From: Halapricum desulfuricans
Lineage (GTDB): Archaea > Halobacteriota > Halobacteria > Halobacteriales > Haloarculaceae
Direction of reading: 5' to 3'
Assembly (NCBI RefSeq): GCF_017094525.1
Contig: NZ_CP064788.1
Location: forward strand, 682,001 to 746,000
DNA length: 64,000 bases
In this document: one piece after another, positions 52,333 through 61,487 of the stretch
Numbering within the stretch: position 1 is the stretch's first letter
Layout: each line of letters begins with the position of its first letter
The notes under the pieces: model-generated
Database searches by the model: none
Told to the model about the DNA's origin: nothing
The model's input: the letters and a program-made list of their open reading frames with translations, nothing else
Program-made: the position numbers and the translations under genes

Positions 52333-52795
52333 CGCGGGTGGGCCGTACCTGTTCGACGTTGGGGTGATTGCTCTTGCACACACGGCGACATCCGTCCGTG
52401 ACGCCGCGCTCTCGTATGTCCGAGATGCCATCGCCGGCGAGATCGATGCCGTGGTCCCGTACCCGGCGCTGTTCGGGGCCCACACTGTCCTGACGACCTC
52501 CTATGGACACTCCGGCCAGAATGCGTCCCGATTGCTACAGAACTTCATGGACGCACAGCGAATCCGCTGGTACGACGGGCTGGCCCCAGATACGGTTCGG
52601 GGCGGTTTCTCACAGGCAAGTGACGCGAACGTCGACGGCTGGGACGGGTACTACGCGCAGGTCGCGATCGAAGAAGGCGTCGAGACGGTGGTGACGATAG
52701 ACGACGATTTCGAACGGTTCGACGAGTTCGAAACTGAGATCGTTCTCTCGGCCGAGGAATTCGACCGCCTGAACGAGTTCATTAAATCAGATTGA
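52325..52795 (+). CDS. PIN-domain toxin (VapC-like)
   Basis: A 156-residue PIN protein. The first Asp is in YLFDVGVIALA (D11), the late acidic residues in DGWDGYYAQVAIEEG and TVVTIDDDF. The usual mid-domain Glu is not seen: that segment reads VVPYPALFGAHTVL. It may use another residue or have reduced activity. It overlaps the AbrB antitoxin gene. Confidence 0.88.
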   Translation: MGDAGGPYLFDVGVIALAHTATSVRDAALSYVRDAIAGEIDAVVPYPALFGAHTVLTTSYGHSGQNASRLLQNFMDAQRIRWYDGLAPDTVRGGFSQASDANVDGWDGYYAQVAIEEGVETVVTIDDDFERFDEFETEIVLSAEEFDRLNEFIKSD

Positions 52796-53103
52796 TGCTT
52801 TTCTTCGCCTGATGACGGCGACATCCTGATACAGGTGGCTATACGTTCGGAACGATATCTGGCACGACGGCGTGCCGGATCATAGCGGTAACAGCGCGGA
52901 AACCCACCCGTTCACAGTAGTTGCTGAAGTCGTGTTTCTGATATATCCGGTCGCTTCGTTCACGGCTTCGCTGCCTCGTGCATCGAGTGCACGCCAATTT
53001 AAGGGACGGATCCGCTTGGCTGTCGAGACGGACTGCTTCAAATCAGCAACTACTGTTCACGGGCGGCGATACACCTATCCGTTTCTGTCAACGACGTATT
53101 CAC
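52796..53103. other. Gap between two toxin-antitoxin pairs
   Basis: No credible gene. It is less GC-rich than its surroundings, consistent with the promoter for the second pair. Confidence 0.5.
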
Positions 53104-53334
53104 ATGAGCCAGCAGGTCCGACTGAGTGACGACGTATACGAGCGGATCAAGAGCCACAAGCAAGCGGACGAGACGTTTTCCGAGGCCGTCGATCGGCTGA
53201 TCGGGGGGAAATCGCTCCGGGATCTCCGCGGCGTGTTCGACGACGACCAGGTGGCAACGATGCGGGAGGCGATCGAAGATGCGGACCGTGAGGATCAGCG
53301 GGCGGTCCGGGAGGTCGCGGAGCGGTTCGAATGA
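53104..53334 (+). CDS. vapB: VapB-like antitoxin (DUF217-like)
   Basis: A 76-residue protein: QVRLSDDVYERIKSHKQADETFSEAVDRLIGGKSLRDLRGVF, the DUF217 archaeal antitoxin pattern (an RHH-like N-terminus and a toxin-binding tail ending VREVAERFE). It overlaps the toxin gene by four bases (ATGA). Confidence 0.92.
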   Translation: MSQQVRLSDDVYERIKSHKQADETFSEAVDRLIGGKSLRDLRGVFDDDQVATMREAIEDADREDQRAVREVAERFE

Positions 53335-53738
53335 TCGTCGACACGAGTTTCGTCCTTGACGTTATCGACGGCGTTGAGGCAGCTGCCGAGAAAGAGCAGG
53401 CACTCGAATCTGACGGCGTCCCGCTGGTGATCCCATCGATGACACTGTTGGAGCTGTACATCGGTGTCGGCAAGGTCGCACAGACGCAAGCGGAGCGTCG
53501 AAGAGCCGAAGGTGTACTGGCTTCGTATCCAGTGGCGGATCTGACGCCGAGCGTCGCACGGCGTGCTGGTCGCTTGCTGGGCGAGCAGATGGCTGACGGA
53601 CCGGACGGCGACGGTCCCGGGATCGGGAAAGGGGACGCGGCAATCGCCGCAACAGCGCTGGAGCGTGACGAGCCGGTACTCGCCGCCGACCGCCACTATG
53701 AGCAGATTCCAGGCGTAACAGTCGAAACGTACCGATGA
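53331..53738 (+). CDS. vapC: VapC-like PIN toxin
   Basis: A 135-residue PIN ribonuclease with all four acidic positions: D4 (IVDTSFVLDVI), E41 (TLLELYIGV), D102 (GKGDAAIAATAL) and D119 (VLAADRHYEQI). It probably cleaves tRNA or rRNA, as VapC proteins do, and is neutralised by the upstream antitoxin. Confidence 0.93.
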   Translation: MIVDTSFVLDVIDGVEAAAEKEQALESDGVPLVIPSMTLLELYIGVGKVAQTQAERRRAEGVLASYPVADLTPSVARRAGRLLGEQMADGPDGDGPGIGKGDAAIAATALERDEPVLAADRHYEQIPGVTVETYR

Positions 53739-53767
53739 TTGCGTCGTTTCCAAGTTGTACCAACGTT

Positions 53768-53790
53768 GTACCGATTTACCGGTGCGATCG
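53768..53790 (+). repeat. Short dispersed intergenic motif, copy 4
   Basis: gtaccgatttaccggtgcga, then a GCGATCGCGCGCGATCG self-complementary stretch and acccgg. It lies between vapC and the Nudix gene. Confidence 0.6.
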
Positions 53791-53884
53791 CGCGCGATCG
53801 ACCCGGAGAGGAGTACAACGGCCAGTATGAAAGAGGACGATGGCTCCGATATTCTCTTAAGTCACCGTCGAGTATACATCAGTA

Positions 53885-54319
53885 ATGATAGAGGCCACGA
53901 GCGCGGGAGCGATCCTCTTTCGCGATACGCGTGGCCGTCGTGAATACCTCCTGTTGAAAAGCCGGCCCGGCGACTGGGAATTTCCCAAAGGCGGGGTCGA
54001 AGGCCAGGAGGAGTTACAGCAGACGGCCATCCGCGAAGTGAAAGAGGAAGCCGGGATCGAGGAGTTCCGACTCCTCGACGGCTTCCGCGAGGACTACGAT
54101 TACATCTTCGAAGCGAACGGCAACACGATCCACAAGACCGTCCACCTGTTCGTCGCCAAGTCCTACGAGGCGAGCGCCGAACTGTCGAACGAACACCGCG
54201 ACCTGCAGTGGCGTGACTACAAGCAGGCGATCAACACCATCACCCAGGACGGACCGCGGGAAATCCTCGAGGACGCACACGACTTCCTCGACGACAAGCG
54301 AGAGCGGGGCGACATCTAG
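53885..54319 (+). CDS. Nudix hydrolase, Ap4A-hydrolase-like
   Basis: A 144-residue enzyme with a perfect Nudix box (starting GGVEGQEELQQTAIREVKEE, about residues 38-60). The start SAGAILFRDTRGRREYLLLKS and the FPKGGVE sequence match archaeal/animal diadenosine tetraphosphatases. It removes Ap4A or related alarmones. Confidence 0.94.
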   Translation: MIEATSAGAILFRDTRGRREYLLLKSRPGDWEFPKGGVEGQEELQQTAIREVKEEAGIEEFRLLDGFREDYDYIFEANGNTIHKTVHLFVAKSYEASAELSNEHRDLQWRDYKQAINTITQDGPREILEDAHDFLDDKRERGDI

Positions 54320-54363
54320 CGTCCGGCGATACGGTTTTCCACGAGCGGCGTCTGCAGGCGCAC

Positions 54364-55395
54364 GTGGACGCAGACAGCGAGTTCGTCTTCGAGTTGCAGG
54401 TCTGTCAGTGGGCCGAACGGGACTGGCCGCCGGAACGGGCGCGGCCGATCCTGATCGCCCGCCAGCTCGGCACGAAGCGACGGCGCTGGGACACGATCGT
54501 CGTCGAGTGCGATCCGGACGCGCTCGAAACACGAGCACGGTTCGGCCGCGAGCGCCTCGATTCCGACCTGCTCGACGTGCTCCGGCACGCCCCTGAGGAG
54601 TGGGCGTGGTACCGGGACGCCCTGCCCGATCCGGGCTATCCCTGGCGGTACGTCCGCGAGTCGATCCACCGGGCCGACGACCGCGAGATTCTCGAGACGC
54701 GAACGCGGGGCAACCGACTGCAGATCCGCCGACGCTGGGCCTACCCCGACTGGGTCGAACGGATCGTCGCGATCGAGAACAAGCCGGACTTCGACGCCAG
54801 TGCCGCCCGCGCACTGACCGACCAGCTCCAGCGCGACGTCGCCGTCGGGCTGGCCGACGAGGTGTGGGTGGCGACGGCCGGCGGCCGCGAGCAGTTCGAG
54901 CGCGCGCTGCTTGAGGACGTCCCGGTCGAGGTCGGCATCCTGCTTGTCGAGGGGCGCGACGCCGAGGCGATCTGGCAGCCGCGGTCGCTGTCGCCCGAGC
55001 AGCCGGGCACCCGGATCGAACAGCGACCGGACGGGGGCGAACGCGACGCCTCGGCGGCTCGGTTTTCCTACGTCGATCCGGACTGGAAACGCGAGAAGCG
55101 ACTGGCGATCGCCGAGCGGGCCTACGAACGTGGCTTCCGGTCGTACGTCGGGACGATGCGCCCCGACTGCCGACACTTCGAGCTGGACGACGTTCCGGCC
55201 GGGTTCCTGCCTCACTGCGACGCGAAGTCGTGTCACCAGACAGCGAGCGAGTGTCGCGGCGGCTGTCCGGAATACGAGCCGGAACCGCCGACCTGGCGGA
55301 CCGGCGGCTGGCCGATCGACGGCGGTCCGGGGGCCGGGGTCAGGCGGTTGCTCGAGCGCCAGCGACTGCGAACCCGACCCGGACTCGAAGAGTGA
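54364..55395 (+). CDS. DUF5787-like protein, possible PD-(D/E)xK nuclease
   Basis: A 343-residue protein starting at a GTG with DADSEFVFELQVCQWAERDWP, the remembered opening of haloarchaeal DUF5787. Near residue 135 the segment VERIVAIENKPDFD looks like the E-x-K strand of a PD-(D/E)xK nuclease core. The C-terminal third has cysteines (CRHF...CDAKSC...CRGGC) suggesting a metal cluster, perhaps Fe-S as in Cas4/AddB. Nuclease activity is inference. Confidence 0.8.
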   Translation: MDADSEFVFELQVCQWAERDWPPERARPILIARQLGTKRRRWDTIVVECDPDALETRARFGRERLDSDLLDVLRHAPEEWAWYRDALPDPGYPWRYVRESIHRADDREILETRTRGNRLQIRRRWAYPDWVERIVAIENKPDFDASAARALTDQLQRDVAVGLADEVWVATAGGREQFERALLEDVPVEVGILLVEGRDAEAIWQPRSLSPEQPGTRIEQRPDGGERDASAARFSYVDPDWKREKRLAIAERAYERGFRSYVGTMRPDCRHFELDDVPAGFLPHCDAKSCHQTASECRGGCPEYEPEPPTWRTGGWPIDGGPGAGVRRLLERQRLRTRPGLEE

Positions 55396-55467
55396 CCGCT
55401 ACGAACCCAAGCGCTTCGAGTCCGGCGAGCCGACGGTATTACCTGTCCGCGCTCCGAGGGGGCGCGT

Positions 55468-56298
55468 ATGGCAAAGACGGTGCTGATAACGGGGTGTTCG
55501 TCGGGCATCGGACGCGCGACCGCCGAGGCCTTCCTCGAGGACGAGTGGACGGTCTACGCGACCGCCCGCGACGAGGCGGATCTCTCTGAACTTGCGCAAG
55601 CGGGCTGTGAGACGGCCGAGCTGGACGTGACGAACGCCCGCGCGGTCGAACGCGTCGTCGATCGGATCGTCGACGAACAGGGGCGGATCGACTGCCTGGT
55701 CAACAACGCCGGGACGGCCCAGTTCGGGCCGCTGGAGGACGTCCCCACGGACGCCCTCGAGGACCAGTTCGACGTGAACGTCTACGGGCCACACCGGCTG
55801 ATCCGCGAGGTGTTGCCTCACATGCGCGATCGCGAGCGGGGCCGTATCGTCAACGTCTCCAGCGTGACCGGCTTTCTCGCCACGCCGGGCGAGGGGGCCT
55901 ACAGCGCGTCGAAGTTCGCCCTCGAAGGGCTCAGCGACGCGCTCCGCAACGAGGTCGATCAGTACGGGATCGACGTGGTGGTCGTCCAGCCCGGGCCCGT
56001 CGCGACCGAGTTCGAGCGCCGCGTCGAGGCCTCGCGCGACTGCCTGAAGCGGTCAGGTGCCTACGAGACGATCTACGAGATCCAGGACGACCGCGTCGCC
56101 ATCGAGGCCAGCGACTCCTTCGGGATGGCCCCCGAGGCGGTGGCGACGACGATCAAAGACGCCGCGACGGTGACCGATCCCGACCCGCGCTATCCCGTCG
56201 GCCGGCTCGCGAAGGCGGCCACGCTCGCGCGGTACCTCCCGGATCGGGTTCGCGACCGGCTCTGGGCTCTGCTCCGACGGGTGACTTCGCTCCGCTAA
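55468..56298 (+). CDS. Short-chain dehydrogenase/reductase
   Basis: A 276-residue classical SDR: TGCSSGIG (cofactor loop, residues 8-15), LVNNAGTAQFG, the Ser of NVSSVTGFLA and YSASKFALEG (catalytic YxxxK near residue 152). The substrate is unknown. Its stop overlaps the ATG of the glycerate kinase gene (one base), suggesting a linked role. Confidence 0.93.
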   Translation: MAKTVLITGCSSGIGRATAEAFLEDEWTVYATARDEADLSELAQAGCETAELDVTNARAVERVVDRIVDEQGRIDCLVNNAGTAQFGPLEDVPTDALEDQFDVNVYGPHRLIREVLPHMRDRERGRIVNVSSVTGFLATPGEGAYSASKFALEGLSDALRNEVDQYGIDVVVVQPGPVATEFERRVEASRDCLKRSGAYETIYEIQDDRVAIEASDSFGMAPEAVATTIKDAATVTDPDPRYPVGRLAKAATLARYLPDRVRDRLWALLRRVTSLR

Positions 56299-57608
56299 TG
56301 ATCCGAAACCGCGACGAACTGGCGACCACGCGGGCCCGGGAGCTCGCGCTGTCCTGTCTCGAGGCGGGCATCGAGGCCGCCCGGCCGGACCGCGTCGTCG
56401 CCGAACAGGTCGCCGTCGAGGGCGACGCGCTCTCGATCGCCGGGACTCGCTACGATCTGTCGGCGTACGACGAACTCGTCCTGCTCGGTGGGGGCAAGGC
56501 CGCCGACGCCGTCGCCCGGGCGCTGGAGGGCGTTCTCGACGACCGACTCGACCGGGGGCTGGTCGTGACAAGCGATCCCGTCGAGACCGACGCCGTCGAG
56601 GTCGTCGAGGGGTCCCATCCCGTGCCGGACGAGCGCGCTCGTGAGGGTACCAGAGCGATCCTGGACCGGGCGCGCGATCACGACGAGCGGACGCTCCTGC
56701 TTGTCTCGATAACCGGCGGCGGAAGCGCCTTGCTCCCGCTGCCTGCCGGGGACGTCCGGTTGCGCGATCTGCAGGCGATCACCGAGGCGCTCGTCGAGAG
56801 CGGCGCGGCGATCGAGGAGATCAACGCCGTCCGCAAGCACCTCTCGCTGATCAAGGGCGGCGGGCTGGCGCGGGCGGCCGCGCCGGCGACTGTCGTCGGA
56901 CTGGTCTTCTCCGATGTCGTCGGCAACGACTTCGCCACGATCGCTTCGGGCCCGACCGCTCCCGACGAGACCACATATGGAGACGCGCTGTCCGTCCTCG
57001 ATCGGTACGACGTGGACGCGCCGGAACCAGTCGTCGAGCACCTCAGGGCGGGCGTCGCCGGCGACTACGACGAGACGCCGTCGGACGGGTTGTCACACGT
57101 CGACAATCACGTGCTGGCCAGCGCGTGGACGGCGCTCTCGGCCGCCGAAGACGCCGTCGCCGACACCGAGTACGAACCGGTCGTCCTCTCCTCGCGGATC
57201 CGCGGGGAGGCCACCGAGGCGGCGCTGAGCCAGGTCGCGATCGCCGAGGAGTGTCGCGCGACCGGCCGTCCGATCGAACCACCGGCGGTGTTGCTCTCGG
57301 GGGGCGAGACGACGGTGACGGTCCTCGGCAACGGCGAGGGCGGGCCGAATCTGGAGTTCGCACTGCGGGCGGGGATCGAGCTCCCGGAGGGCGTCGTCTG
57401 TGCCAGCGTCGACACCGACGGCTCGGACGGGGCGACCGACGCCGCGGGCGCGCTCGTCGACAGCGCGACCGTCGAGGACCCGGCGGCCGCCCGGCGCGCG
57501 CTCGTCGAAAACGACGCGCTGTCGGTCCTCGACGACGCCGGCGCGCTGATCGAAACCGGGCCGACGGGGACGAACGTCAACGACCTGCGCGTGCTGGTCG
57601 TCGAGTGA
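56298..57608 (+). CDS. Glycerate 2-kinase (GckA/MOFRL family)
   Basis: A 436-residue kinase. LLGGGKAADAVARALEG, GSHPVPDERAREGTRAIL, SITGGGSALLPLPAGDVRL, NAVRKHLSLIKGGGLARA and the MOFRL domain end (SVDTDGSDGATDAAGALVDS, GPTGTNVNDLRVLVV) are all present. It phosphorylates D-glycerate to 2-phosphoglycerate, as in haloarchaeal fructose/serine and glycerate breakdown. Confidence 0.95.
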   Translation: MIRNRDELATTRARELALSCLEAGIEAARPDRVVAEQVAVEGDALSIAGTRYDLSAYDELVLLGGGKAADAVARALEGVLDDRLDRGLVVTSDPVETDAVEVVEGSHPVPDERAREGTRAILDRARDHDERTLLLVSITGGGSALLPLPAGDVRLRDLQAITEALVESGAAIEEINAVRKHLSLIKGGGLARAAAPATVVGLVFSDVVGNDFATIASGPTAPDETTYGDALSVLDRYDVDAPEPVVEHLRAGVAGDYDETPSDGLSHVDNHVLASAWTALSAAEDAVADTEYEPVVLSSRIRGEATEAALSQVAIAEECRATGRPIEPPAVLLSGGETTVTVLGNGEGGPNLEFALRAGIELPEGVVCASVDTDGSDGATDAAGALVDSATVEDPAAARRALVENDALSVLDDAGALIETGPTGTNVNDLRVLVVE

Positions 57609-57657
57609 GTGCACGAGAATCGTCAGAAAAAAGACCGCCGCGCCCGCCTACGCGTTC

Positions 57658-58974
57658 GTGAGCAGTGCCCTCCACGACGCGGCCTCGCCGACAGCGTTAC
57701 CGGCTGTCGTCGGTAACCTGGTGCCGATTGCCGGCGTCCTCGCGCTGGACTGGTCCCCCGCGGCGGTGTTGCTCGTCTACCAGGCAGAACTGGCCGCGAT
57801 CTTTCTCTGGACGATTCTGAAGGTCCCGTTCGCGTACAAGCGGCCGAACAACATGATCGAGCGACCCAACAGCATCATCGGCGACGACTCCGCCGTGTTC
57901 CGTCCGATCCAGCAAAAGCGGGGGTCGATCTCGATCCCGGGGCCGCTCCCGCCGCTGTACCCGCGGAACGTCCCGACGTTGATCGTCGCGCTCGTGTTGA
58001 CACCGTTCGCGCTCGCTATCGCGTTTGTCGCCTTTTCGCTGACCCGGCCGGAGATTACCGAGGCAGCCGCCGGGGCGTTCATCGTCGGTGGCATCGTCGT
58101 GTTCGTCGCACGCGGGATCGAGACCTGGCGCGAGTATTTCCGTGGAGCGGGGTACCGCGAGCACTCCCCGCGATCGGTGCTTTTGACGCCGTTCAAGTAT
58201 TTCCTGATCGTCGGAATCGTCTTCCTGGCGTTTTTCGTGCTGGAGTCGGTGATCGAGGTGAATGCGATCATCGGGGCCGAACGGGCGGTCCTGCTGCTCG
58301 CGGTGGGGAAACTCGGGTACGATATCCGGTCCTGGCGCGTCCAGCGCGACGACGAACGCCGGAGCCTCTTCGAGCGACTGTACGGGAGCGCGGCGACCGA
58401 GATCGAACCGACGCCGGTCGAGATACCCGGCGGTGAACCGGTCAGGCGTGTCTCGATGAACAGGGGGATGGCGCTGATCGACGCTCTCGTCCACGGACTG
58501 CTGTTCTGGTTTCGCGTCCCGGCGATCTTCGCCTGGCTCGTCGTCGGGTACGGCATCCTCACGTCGAACGCCACGATCGCACTCGTCGGGCTCGGAATCG
58601 GCGTGGCCGTGAGCGTCCCCCGAATCGTCGCACGGTACGTCCGATACGGGACCGTCGAGTACCGCTGTTACGACGACGCGATCGTCGTCTACGACACGTT
58701 ACTCGAGGAGCCACAGGCCCGGATGGACGACCACGCTGTCACCGACGCGACCGCGTCGACCGGCTGGCTCGACCGGCTCTTCGGGACGAAGACGCTCTCC
58801 TTCGAGGTGATGGATCACGGAGACGGTCCCGATGGGAGGCTGTTCGTCCCCGAGGACGTCGACACCGAAGACGACGCCGACGAGAGCGAGCCACTGGTGC
58901 TCCCGCACGTCGAGGACCCTCGCCGAGTCACCGACGCGCTCGGTCTCTCCTGGCATCTCGACGGGGAAGCGTGA
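57658..58974 (+). CDS. DUF6498-containing membrane protein
   Basis: A 438-residue protein with about eight hydrophobic segments and a soluble acidic tail. SPAAVLLVYQAELAAIFLWTILKVPFA at the start (residues 34-60) is the DUF6498 pattern. It starts at a GTG. Function unknown; proteins of this group are common in haloarchaea. The tail (residues 350-438) is beta-rich. Confidence 0.85.
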   Translation: MSSALHDAASPTALPAVVGNLVPIAGVLALDWSPAAVLLVYQAELAAIFLWTILKVPFAYKRPNNMIERPNSIIGDDSAVFRPIQQKRGSISIPGPLPPLYPRNVPTLIVALVLTPFALAIAFVAFSLTRPEITEAAAGAFIVGGIVVFVARGIETWREYFRGAGYREHSPRSVLLTPFKYFLIVGIVFLAFFVLESVIEVNAIIGAERAVLLLAVGKLGYDIRSWRVQRDDERRSLFERLYGSAATEIEPTPVEIPGGEPVRRVSMNRGMALIDALVHGLLFWFRVPAIFAWLVVGYGILTSNATIALVGLGIGVAVSVPRIVARYVRYGTVEYRCYDDAIVVYDTLLEEPQARMDDHAVTDATASTGWLDRLFGTKTLSFEVMDHGDGPDGRLFVPEDVDTEDDADESEPLVLPHVEDPRRVTDALGLSWHLDGEA

Positions 58975-59157
58975 CGAACTGCAGATGGGAAACCGCAGGC
59001 ACCGCCAGGAGAGCGCCTCGGGACACGGATCCGGTCGCGATCCCCCGACGAGCGGTAGTCGAGGGGAAATCCGGTCAGAAAGACGCCGGCAGATCCTGAT
59101 TGCCTGACTGTATACTCCCCAAAATCGCACGTCCACGATACCCACGGCCTGTGACAA

Positions 59158-59799
59158 CTACCGGACGACACCGTCCAGGAAGTTGTGGATCAGGTCGTGA
59201 CCGACGGCAGTCAGGACGGATTCGGGGTGAAACTGGACCGCCTCGAGGGGGTACTCGCGGTGGCGAATCCCCATGACCAGTTCGGTCCCGTCGTCGGTCT
59301 CGGTCGTGGCTGTCACCTGGAAGGAGTCAGGGACGTCGGTGGCGACCAGCGAGTGATAGCGCCCGCCCTGAAAGCCCTGTTCGAGGCCCGCGAACACGCC
59401 CTCGCCGTCGTGGTCGATCGGGAACGCCTTGCCGTGGATCGGTTCGGGCGCGCGTCCGACCGAGCCGCCGTACTCGTAGACGGCCGCCTCCAGCCCCAGA
59501 CAGACGCCCAGCGTCGGTACCTCGGGACTGAGTTCGCGCAGCACGTCCATCGTCACGCCCACGTCGCGGTCGTTTCTCGGGTGTCCCGGGCCGGGCGAGA
59601 CGACGATCGCGTCGGGATCGACCGCGCGGACCTCCTCGAGGGAGGCCGTGTTCCGGAGCACCTCGGTCTCGGCGTGCTCGCTGGTGTACTCGACGAGGTT
59701 GTAGGTGAACGAGTCGAAGTTATCGACGAACAGCACGCGCAACTGTTCGCTGTCGGGCGTGCCCGCGGAAGCGTGGCCGCCGGTTCGTTGCGCGTTCAT
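59158..59799 (-). CDS. trpG: Anthranilate synthase component II (glutamine amidotransferase)
   Basis: A 213-residue class I amidotransferase. VSPGPGHPRNDRD is the oxyanion region, GVCLGLEAAVY carries the nucleophile Cys, and VQFHPESVLT the His-Glu pair. It supplies ammonia to TrpE. It is the last gene of trpDFEG and its start overlaps the trpE stop by four bases. Confidence 0.96.
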   Translation of the reverse strand: MNAQRTGGHASAGTPDSEQLRVLFVDNFDSFTYNLVEYTSEHAETEVLRNTASLEEVRAVDPDAIVVSPGPGHPRNDRDVGVTMDVLRELSPEVPTLGVCLGLEAAVYEYGGSVGRAPEPIHGKAFPIDHDGEGVFAGLEQGFQGGRYHSLVATDVPDSFQVTATTETDDGTELVMGIRHREYPLEAVQFHPESVLTAVGHDLIHNFLDGVVR

Positions 59800-61487
59800 G
59801 GCGAGACCTCCTCGGGTTCGACGCGGATCGCCTCGATGGCGTCGAGCACGCCCCGCATCTTGTTCTCCGTCTCCTCGTACTCGCGTTCGGGCACCGAATC
59901 GGCGACGATCCCCGCGCCGGCCTGGACGGTGATCCGGTCGGCCGTTTCCGACGGAGTCGCGGAGTCAGGCGGCCGCTGGTCGGCCTCGATCGTCGCCGAG
60001 CGGATCACGATCGCGAAGTCGGCGTTGCCGTCCCAGGAGAAATACCCCACGCCGCCGCCGTACAGCCCGCGCGGTTCGCGCTCCAGGTCGTCGATGATCT
60101 CCATGGCACGGATCTTCGGCGCGCCCGAGAGCGTCCCCGCCGGGAACGTCGCTCGCACCGCGTCGAACGCATCGAACTCGTCGGTCTCGCGAGCCGCCGA
60201 TTCACGTCCGGAGTCAGCGTCGTCGGCAAGCGTCCCCGTGACCGTCGATTCGATGTGCTGGACGTGGCTGTACTTGAGCACGTTCATGAACTCCTCGACG
60301 CGGACCGAGCCGGGTTCGGCGACCCGCCGGACGTCGTTTCGCCCCAGGTCGACGAGCATCGTGTGCTCGGCTCGTTCCTTCTCGTCGGCGAGCATCTCGC
60401 CGGCCAGCCGGCGGTCCTCGACCGGACTCGTTCCGCGCGGACACGTCCCCGCGATGGGATTGACCATCACGCGGTCGCCGTCGACCGAGACGAGCGTCTC
60501 CGGGCTGGCGCCGACGACAGACAGATCGTCGTGATCGAGCAGGTACATGTACGGCGAGGGGTTGATTGAACGCAGCGCCTCGTACAGCCCCAGCGGATCG
60601 ACGTCGCCGTAGAGTTCGCGCTTGCGGGAGATGACGCCCTGATAGATGTCGCCGTCGAGCACAGACTCTTTGGCCTGTCTGACGGCGTCCTCGTAGTCGT
60701 CTTTCGGACCGGCCGTCTCGGCCTGCTGCTCGAAGTTGCCCGACTCGACGTCGGTCGCGTCGGCGAGCAGGCCCCCGATCCGGCCGGCTTCGGCCCGGAG
60801 TTCGTCGTAGCGTTCGCCGGCGTCGTGGCCGGGTCCGAAAAGCGGCGTGGCGACCAGCGAGACGGTGTCCTCGGCGTGATCGAACACGAGCGTCTTCGTC
60901 GTGAGCAGGAACTGTGCGTCGGGGAACCGCGAGTCGGGACGGTCCAGTCCGACTTCGTCGAGCCAGAGGTCGTAGACGGCGTCGTAGGCCAGAAAGCCGA
61001 CGAGCCCGCCCTCGAGCAACTGTCGGTCGTGCTCGGGGAAGCCGCGCAGTTCGGCGTCGGGCAGACACGCCCGCAGGCTGTCGAGGACGTCCCCGCCGTT
61101 TGGCGCGAGAAAGTCGGCGTAGCGGTCGTCGAAGACCTCGACCGTCGTTTCCGCGTCGACGGTGACGACGCCGACGGGGTCGTACCCGACGAACGAGTAG
61201 CGGGCGTGGCGGTCGTCGGGCGTCGGCGCGAACGCGCCGTCGGGATCGCTGGAGGCGACCTTCCCGGCACTTTCAAGCAGGAAGGTGTAATCGGCAACTT
61301 CGCGGTCGGTCGTCCGACCGGTCAGAGCGGCGTACGCCGACAGCGGATCGACGTCTGCGTCGAGGTTGGCCTCGAGGCGGACGACGGCCGGCCGGCCGCC
61401 GGACGCCAGATCCACGAACGCCTCGCGCGAGCGATCGAAGTCGACCTCACCGGTCGCAGCGTCGCCCGAATTCCGATCCGCGGTCAT
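59796..61487 (-). CDS. trpE: Anthranilate synthase component I
   Basis: A 563-residue chorismate-utilising enzyme. Seen signatures are LLESAGKV (Trp feedback site near the N-terminus), DIYQGVISRKRE, SPSPYMYLL-like NPSPYMYLLDHDD, GTCPRGTSPVED, DLGRNDVRRVAEPGSV and SGAPKIRAMEII. It makes anthranilate from chorismate and the ammonia from TrpG. Confidence 0.97.
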   Translation of the reverse strand: MTADRNSGDAATGEVDFDRSREAFVDLASGGRPAVVRLEANLDADVDPLSAYAALTGRTTDREVADYTFLLESAGKVASSDPDGAFAPTPDDRHARYSFVGYDPVGVVTVDAETTVEVFDDRYADFLAPNGGDVLDSLRACLPDAELRGFPEHDRQLLEGGLVGFLAYDAVYDLWLDEVGLDRPDSRFPDAQFLLTTKTLVFDHAEDTVSLVATPLFGPGHDAGERYDELRAEAGRIGGLLADATDVESGNFEQQAETAGPKDDYEDAVRQAKESVLDGDIYQGVISRKRELYGDVDPLGLYEALRSINPSPYMYLLDHDDLSVVGASPETLVSVDGDRVMVNPIAGTCPRGTSPVEDRRLAGEMLADEKERAEHTMLVDLGRNDVRRVAEPGSVRVEEFMNVLKYSHVQHIESTVTGTLADDADSGRESAARETDEFDAFDAVRATFPAGTLSGAPKIRAMEIIDDLEREPRGLYGGGVGYFSWDGNADFAIVIRSATIEADQRPPDSATPSETADRITVQAGAGIVADSVPEREYEETENKMRGVLDAIEAIRVEPEEVSP

